This document shows positions 58,979 to 64,000 of a DNA stretch of 64,000 nt, piece after piece. The notes beneath the pieces are model-generated. The model was not told where the DNA came from and made no database searches. It saw only the letters and a list, made by a program, of their open reading frames with translations. The translations under genes and the position numbers were made by a program. The DNA is from Panopea generosa. Taxonomy: Eukaryota > Mollusca > Bivalvia > Adapedonta > Hiatellidae. The stretch covers positions 48,362,412 through 48,426,411 of the forward strand of contig CM055909.1 in assembly GCA_029582155.1 (NCBI GenBank), written 5' to 3'. How positions within the stretch are numbered: the first letter of the stretch is position 1; every line of letters begins with the position of its first letter.

Positions 58979-59205
58979 TACTCAGCATCTGCATTATATT
59001 TTGTAATGCAGGGTGTTAGTTGTAACTATGATCCAAGTATGAGTGTCCTAGCACTAGTACTTATGAAATAGTGTTAAAATGAAAACTTAACGTTGGAGGT
59101 AAATGCAAAATTCAGCATCAAACAATGTCAATGGAACATGAAATGTAGGTCACACTCAGCATCTGCAGTATATAATGCTTTGCGGGGTGTTAGTTGTATG
59201 TCAAC
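58979..59205. repeat. Direct repeat pair (~50 bp) in an A-rich intron region
   Basis: ACTCAGCATCTGCATTATAT...GCAGGGTGTTAGTTGTAACT (58980-59028) recurs as ACTCAGCATCTGCAGTATAT...GCGGGGTGTTAGTTGTATGT (59153-59203). Just upstream, 58873-58960 is a poly-A-rich stretch with T interruptions. Confidence 0.7.
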
Positions 59206-59218
59206 TTTGTAATGATAA

Positions 59219-59390
59219 AGTCATTATAAATTAATTGCAAGGATATCATCCAATTTTTTCTTAAAAACGGGGAGGGCGGGAGGATTTTATTTTTATTTTT
59301 TTCATTTTTAAAATTTTATTATTATTTTTTTTTTTTAATGAATATTAGGGTTTGAGCGGGGATGATAATCTAGCAATTAATGTATCCTGC
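59219..59390. mobile_element. TIR element K, copy 2 (inverted)
   Basis: TCATTATAAATTAATTGCAA at the left and GATGATAATCTAGCAATTAA at the right, with GGGAGGATTTTATTTTTATT inside; the complement matches 38703-38900. Confidence 0.7.
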
Positions 59391-59809
59391 CCTAAAGAAT
59401 AATTTTTTTTAATGAATTATAGACAATCTTGGTTTCGTGATACATTGATTAATTCTTTTAGAACCAAAATGAATCTTTTTAAATGTTTATAACATACCTA
59501 TCAACATCCCCGTCACACACGCACGCACACATACGCACGCACACATTAACGACGGGGGAGGGTTTAGGTCATTATTTCTTGGGAATTTGACGACAACGAA
59601 ATCCCCGATACACGGGAATTATACAAATGACGACGATAACAGGGTATGAATTTAATCATCATAAGAGTAATTATATTCGGAATGGGAATTAGACGGCAAG
59701 TTTGAACGTTAGTCTTATTCCACTGGGTATGCCCACAATCTGTACGTATATATTCGTGTCGTAAAATAGATAGCAAGGTTATTGTATACCCATACAGTTT
59801 TCAATTTAC

Positions 59810-59918
59810 CTGTTCCATTATTCTGCTTCGTTCTTCTTGTTTTGCCTGCATTATTTCTTCTTTGTGTTTCAATTCCTTTGCTATTGTTTTGGTCCATTTC
59901 TTAACTTCTTTTCCAATT
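59810..59918 (-). CDS. Unidentified coiled-coil protein, penultimate exon
   Basis: A 109-bp minus-strand exon flanked by a strong acceptor (TTTATTTGCAG, exon from 59918) and a strong donor (CAG|GTAAAT, GT at 59809-59808). One leading base completes a Lys codon split by the intron; 36 further codons run open to the donor, giving phase 0 at the 3' end. The peptide contains IGKEVKKWTKTIAKELKHK and then EEIMQAKQEERSRIMEQ: nearly all Lys, Glu, Gln and Ile/Leu in helical spacing, continuing the coiled coil of the upstream exon. Intron lengths are about 2.9 kb upstream and 1.6 kb downstream, normal for invertebrates. Part of this stretch also reads open in another frame, but only this frame uses both splice sites. 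Confidence 0.7.
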
Positions 59919-60060
59919 CTGCAAATAAATATTAATTAAGGTAGTAATAACATTTGAAAAATAGGACTGAGAAAAATAATCTATGACTTTTGATGCATGC
60001 AAAAAAATAAAGCATCATTTCGCAATTCTAGATACAGGTTTCAAACACTAAAATATATCT

Positions 60061-60314
60061 TTTTAAACGGGTTTAACGCCATTTTCAACACCTTTCAGGT
60101 TATACATGGCATATCGAGTTTTACTGGTGGAGGAATACCTCAGACTGAATCAGACTGAGTAGAACCACTGTCCTTCCGCAAGTAACTGGCAAACTTTCTC
60201 ACATAAAGTTTTTGGAATGAGCGGGACTCGAGTGTGACTCGAACCTACGACCTTAGCGATGAGAGGTAAGAGATCTTGAGACGGTTTCTTAGACCACTCT
60301 ACCATAGAGGACCC
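60061..60314 (-). mobile_element. SINE family C, complete copy with target-site duplication
   Basis: Minus strand: CTATGGTAGAGTGGTCTAAG (A box) and GGTCGTAGGTTCGAGTCACA (B box) head the element, followed by a body running to a tail near AAAACGGCGTTAAACCC (approximate). It is flanked by CTAAAATATATCT (60048-60060) and CTAAAATACATCT (60315-60327), a 13-bp duplication with one change, the mark of LINE-assisted insertion. Confidence 0.85.
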
Positions 60315-61255
60315 CTAAAATACATCTCAAGAACTGTAAAATACGTAATCCTGTTATAAATATGTTAACCTCATTAGGAATCGATATATTTTTCATATTT
60401 CACTTTCATATGGTTGTTTTCTGCGTTTACGACACGATGGCATATTTTAGTTGCTAACGTTACTGTAGGACCCATTTCATAAGAATCCGATCCCTACACA
60501 TTGTTCCCATGAATCATAACTAATGATGCCATTATCAATTAACATTTACACAAGATTGCACAATTTACATAATAAATAATTACACGAGCACCATCAATGG
60601 AAACAGATTCTAAAACAGTATATACATTACATAAGGTATTCGTCGTTAGTAGACGCTTTACATCATCGGAGATGGAAATAACCATAGCAGTTTGCATTAA
60701 GGTAGCATTGATTTCTAATAACCAGTTAATTCGCGTTCTAGTTTAATGATAATATTATATTGAGACAGTTTTTATAGATGCGTTGAGAACAAATGCAAGA
60801 CATCGTGCAGAATTAAACGTCTCACCAAATATTGATTGATCACGTGACTGATATGGATTTAGATGTTATCAAGAACTATATTTGATAGCTAGACGTAGAC
60901 GGCTATCTAGCACGTCTCGGGCGTGGGTTTATTCGTCAATACCCACATGTGGTGTGTTCTTGGCCCAGATAATGTAGCAATATCAGATAAGTACCAGATA
61001 TAGAACAGGAAGCAATCGAGCACGAGTGGAGTAAGCTAATATGTAAGAACACGTTTGACAGTTGATATTAAGTAACGATGATAAACGTTTCATTTGATAA
61101 CTAAACTTTACTACATGTAGTTGTTGACATAAAACAGGTAGTATGTTTCTCTTCCTGGACAAACGTCTATATGATAATGCTAGTTTGACGATATGAAATT
61201 AAGAAAATGAAACAATTCAAGCCTAAACGATACGTTTGTTTTGATGTGTAATAAT

Positions 61256-61730
61256 AAAACGTTACCAAAGAGAGAGTATAGCAGACTCTCTTTTATTACT
61301 CTGTTCATGACGGGTAACAACATTTGCAACACCCCTCATGTCCTTACACAGAATAATGTAACCAAAGAGAGAGTGTAGCAGACACTGTTTTGTTACTCTG
61401 TTCATGACAGGTAACAATATTTGCAACACCCCTCATGACCTCACACAGAATGTAACGAAAGAGAGAGTATAGCGGACTCTGTTTTATAACTCTGTTCATG
61501 ACGGGTAACACCATTTGCAACACCCCTCATGTCCTAACACAAAATGTAACCAAAGAGAGAGTATAGTAGACTCTGTTTTGTTACTCTGTTCATGACGGGT
61601 AACAACATTTGCAACTCCCCTCATGTCCTAACACAAAATGTAACCAAAGAAAGAGTATAGCAGATTCTGTTTTGTAACTCTGTTCATGACGGGTAACAAC
61701 ATTTGCAACTCCCCTCATGCCCTACCGCAC
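61256..61730. repeat. ~95-bp tandem repeat, five copies
   Basis: AATGTAACCAAAGAGAGAGT, ATAGCAGACTCTGTTTTGTT, ACTCTGTTCATGACGGGTAA, CAACATTTGCAACACCCCTC and ATGTCCTAACACA recur at about 61264, 61361, 61457, 61550 and 61643. It lies in the intron between the first and second exons of the unidentified gene. Confidence 0.9.
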
Positions 61731-61869
61731 CACTTTAAGTATTTGTTTAGTTTCGAGTCGCATTGAACTAACTCAATGACCCCAAAGAAATAGGAATAAT
61801 ACTAAACAACGCTGAATAAAAGTGCAGTGTGACTTATTGCAGCAGAAAATGTTATAAAATTCAATAATA

Positions 61870-62052
61870 TACAGTCAAACCTGTCTCAAGCACCTAGTCA
61901 AAGGCAGATGCAAAAGTGGTATTTTAGGACAGGTTGTTGCTAAATAAATTGGTTAATTAACCCTGAAAGCATGAAAATGGGAAATAGAAAATATGGTTGT
62001 TTAAAACAGGTGGCTGCTTAATAGAGGTAGCGGCTTACTCAGGTTTGACTGT
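61870..62052. mobile_element. MITE family C, another copy
   Basis: Left end TACAGTCAAACCTGTCTCAA, right end AGGTTTGACTGT; TA at the left border, changed to TG at the right. The interior (AGTGGTATTTTAGGACAGGT, then a GTTGTTGCTAAATAAATTGG block) is the complement-type match of the 44.6-kb copy. Confidence 0.75.
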
Positions 62053-62815
62053 GTGTTGGATCCTGTATAATTATCTTCTAGGTTCTATTGAAGGTGTTCT
62101 CGTGCGTGTGAAATTAACAAATATCGACCATAGAAGTTTTGAAAACGATCAACAACAGCGCGAAGGCATTAACCAGTGACGAATACCATAATTCTATTGC
62201 ATGAGTTGACAAAGTGCACAATTCATAATTGGACATGCCTATTAACTAAACAAAATCAATATAAATACAAAGCTGGCATTCTGATGATTTTAAAATGTCT
62301 TTGTTGGTGATGGATATTTGCTGTCGTTGTGCAGAACAAACACTTTTGTAAGGATATAAAGCACAATGTGTTTTTTTTTAAGTAACTGTCTCGTCGTAAT
62401 AGTACAATTACTATGTAAAGCCTTTCTTCGAAGGATGTTTGTTTGCCGTGCTTCTACCTACCCACTTAAATTGGAGCTGTCTATTTTTTTTATGATTTCG
62501 ACCATTTTTTGTTCAAAATGACACTAGAAAAAATCAAAATCTGGCAAAACAAAATAGCTACCTTCCCAACCGAACTTGGTCAAAAATTTGATCAAAGCAC
62601 AGCAAACAAACATTGTTTAAGTATGGCCTAATCTGTGTTTACCCAGATTAGCTTTTTGTCGTATATACGAATATTGGATTTCATTGTAATGTTTTTAATT
62701 CGTTTTCAGTATTACGCTGGTATGTTGTGTATATCAACGTGATAGAAAAAATCAATGTCATTCAGAACCATTATTTGCTGTTATCAAATAAATCTGCTTA
62801 ATACTCTCATGGTAC

Positions 62816-62925
62816 TTTTTTATATTCTTCCTCTGTTCTTTCTCCTTGGCTTCAAGCTCACTGTGTATCTGATTTGACGTATCTTCTAACGCCTTGGCTG
62901 CGGTTTCCCTGGCCTGATCAATGTT
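62816..62925 (-). CDS. Unidentified coiled-coil protein, internal exon (third from last)
   Basis: On the minus strand an acceptor (TATAACTTCAG|AAC, exon starts at 62925) opens one reading frame of 36 codons plus two bases. The other two frames hit stops. The peptide begins NIDQARETAAKALED and continues with a highly charged Glu/Lys/Gln-rich stretch (SELEAKEKEQRKNIK), typical of a coiled coil. The proposed donor AAA|GTACCA (GT at 62815-62814) is weak, but it is the one whose phase (2) matches the next exon, whose open frame needs exactly one leading base. A competing GT a few bases further on gives a phase that puts a stop in the next exon. I do not recognise the protein family. The gene's 5' part lies beyond 62925, probably off the right edge. 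Confidence 0.6.
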
Positions 62926-63314
62926 CTGAAGTTATACAAAACATAACAGTAAAGTACGTTATAGTAAACAAATGAAAGTTCTATGCTGCCCTAATTTCTC
63001 AGCCAATAAAAGATATTCAAAATGGAACATTCCAACATTCCATTTTACATAGAGTATCATGGCCGTCAGTAGATGTTGACCTACTTCCTCAGCCAATGAA
63101 GTCGCTCCGCGAATGAGAAAGTAAATCTACGTCTTAACTGGCTAAAAGACACATGGACTTTTTTCTTTCTTGCATATACTTGTTTAATATGTACAATATA
63201 CATGTGTATAAATCACACACTACACAGTAAATAACATTATAATTCATATTTTTTGTATTGATTTTTTTAATGTGGTTTAATGTCATTTGTTGTAATTCTA
63301 AGGTTTTTAGTCCC

Positions 63315-63440
63315 TCCGCCAAGGGATCTCGGGTTTTATGTCATATTCAACATATTTCAGGTTATATATGCCATATCCAGTTTTAGTGATGGAGGAAGAC
63401 CTCAGACTGACTGAGACGACGTCTTATAACACTCGGCCAC
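63315..63440 (-). repeat. SINE family C, rearranged fragment
   Basis: ATTTCAGGTTATATATGCCA, then TATCCAGTTTTAGTGATGGA and GACCTCAGACTGA, matches the family C body. It then jumps to a short tRNA-head remnant (ACACTCGGCCAC), so the middle is deleted. Confidence 0.65.
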
Positions 63441-64000
63441 GAATGAATGTATGATATATGAATGAATGAATTTATATAGGTAGTGGTAAGATTGATTCAT
63501 ACTACATGGTATCTATTTAAGACCATTATACATTATTTCCTTCATTTTCATCCATGTACATTCGGTATAACTTGACCGAGGTTGACAAATAAGCGATTTT
63601 GCTGCTATAAATCGGGACGTCAAAAAGACCAAACATGGCCATGTTTATGATGTCATAGGTAAAGAAGTGTTATATTTACCGCAGAAAAAAAAGCATATTC
63701 AAATTGGAAATTACTTATATTTTCATAACATACCAAATATTCCACTGATTTCGAAAATAATTTAAAAGGTATATTCCTCCTTAAATTGTGTATCTCGTCT
63801 TAGCTATTTTATAAGTAGTGTGTTATAAAAACAAATAGCATAGAGAAGATGTCAATACGAATTTTAGCAAACAAAGATTTTTTTTAATATATCTTCCTTC
63901 TCTCAGGTATATACTTAGGAGAAGGAGATTAATGTATTTTGATATATTTCTTCGTTTGCTAAAACAACTATACTGATGTATTTGTGCTATTGCTAAGTTC

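Larger units (their letters stand above)
62053..64000. other. No further exon found upstream of 62925
   Basis: I looked on the minus strand for an exon ending in phase 0 with a GT donor to join 62925 and found none convincing. The SINE fragment at 63.3 kb is the only recognisable feature above 62.93 kb. The 5' part of the gene is therefore probably beyond the window. Confidence 0.4.

Overview
This is a eukaryotic, AT-rich, gene-poor window dominated by minisatellites, short inverted-repeat transposons (MITEs) and tRNA-derived SINEs. The intron-containing genes, the several unrelated SINE families and the great load of minisatellites suggest a marine invertebrate, most likely a bivalve mollusc. 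That is an inference from style, not from a diagnostic gene. There is nothing bacterial or viral here, and the bacterial feature types (operons, RBS, CRISPR) do not apply.

Genes: only the two edges carry convincing protein-coding sequence, both on the minus strand. At the left (1082-1330) is the first coding exon of an inositol hexakisphosphate kinase (IP6K), with start codon, acceptor and donor; the rest of the gene runs off the left edge. At the right (58006-62925) three exons with good or acceptable splice sites and mutually compatible phases encode the charged, coiled-coil-like C-terminus of an unidentified protein and end in a stop codon; its N-terminus lies beyond the right edge. Between them lie about 56 kb of intergenic sequence or 5'-UTR intron. 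A decayed non-LTR retrotransposon reverse transcriptase (17.6-18.4 kb) is the only recognisable retroelement coding remnant.

Repeats, left to right: MITE pairs in the first 4 kb; 30-bp and degenerate arrays (2.9-5.3 kb); a 56 x 45-bp minisatellite (5956-8475) grown from the end of a MITE; a TAC-rich microsatellite (10.5-10.9 kb); two different ~89-bp arrays, one inside the other (13.5-16.2 kb); 29-bp, 75/150-bp and 80-bp arrays (19-22.4 kb); a 33-bp array (24.9-25.6 kb); a TIR element with a 30-bp repeat core (27.5 kb); a palindrome-packed element (28.6 kb); a 16-bp array (31.4-32.7 kb); a 1.8-kb TIR element with a 52-bp repeat core and a second MITE nested in it (35.9-37.8 kb); a 42-bp array (41.5-43.8 kb); a long pure TTG array (48.4 kb); a 60-bp array with a 240-bp higher-order period (51.2-52.2 kb); and a 95-bp array (61.3-61.7 kb). 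Tandem arrays make up roughly a fifth of the window.

The most interesting theme is that several minisatellites are physically part of, or derived from, terminal-inverted-repeat elements. Two elements at 27.5 and 35.9 kb share TIR sequence but carry different repeat cores, and the largest array is an amplified MITE end. All very long open frames in this window are by-products of tandem repeats whose unit length is a multiple of three.
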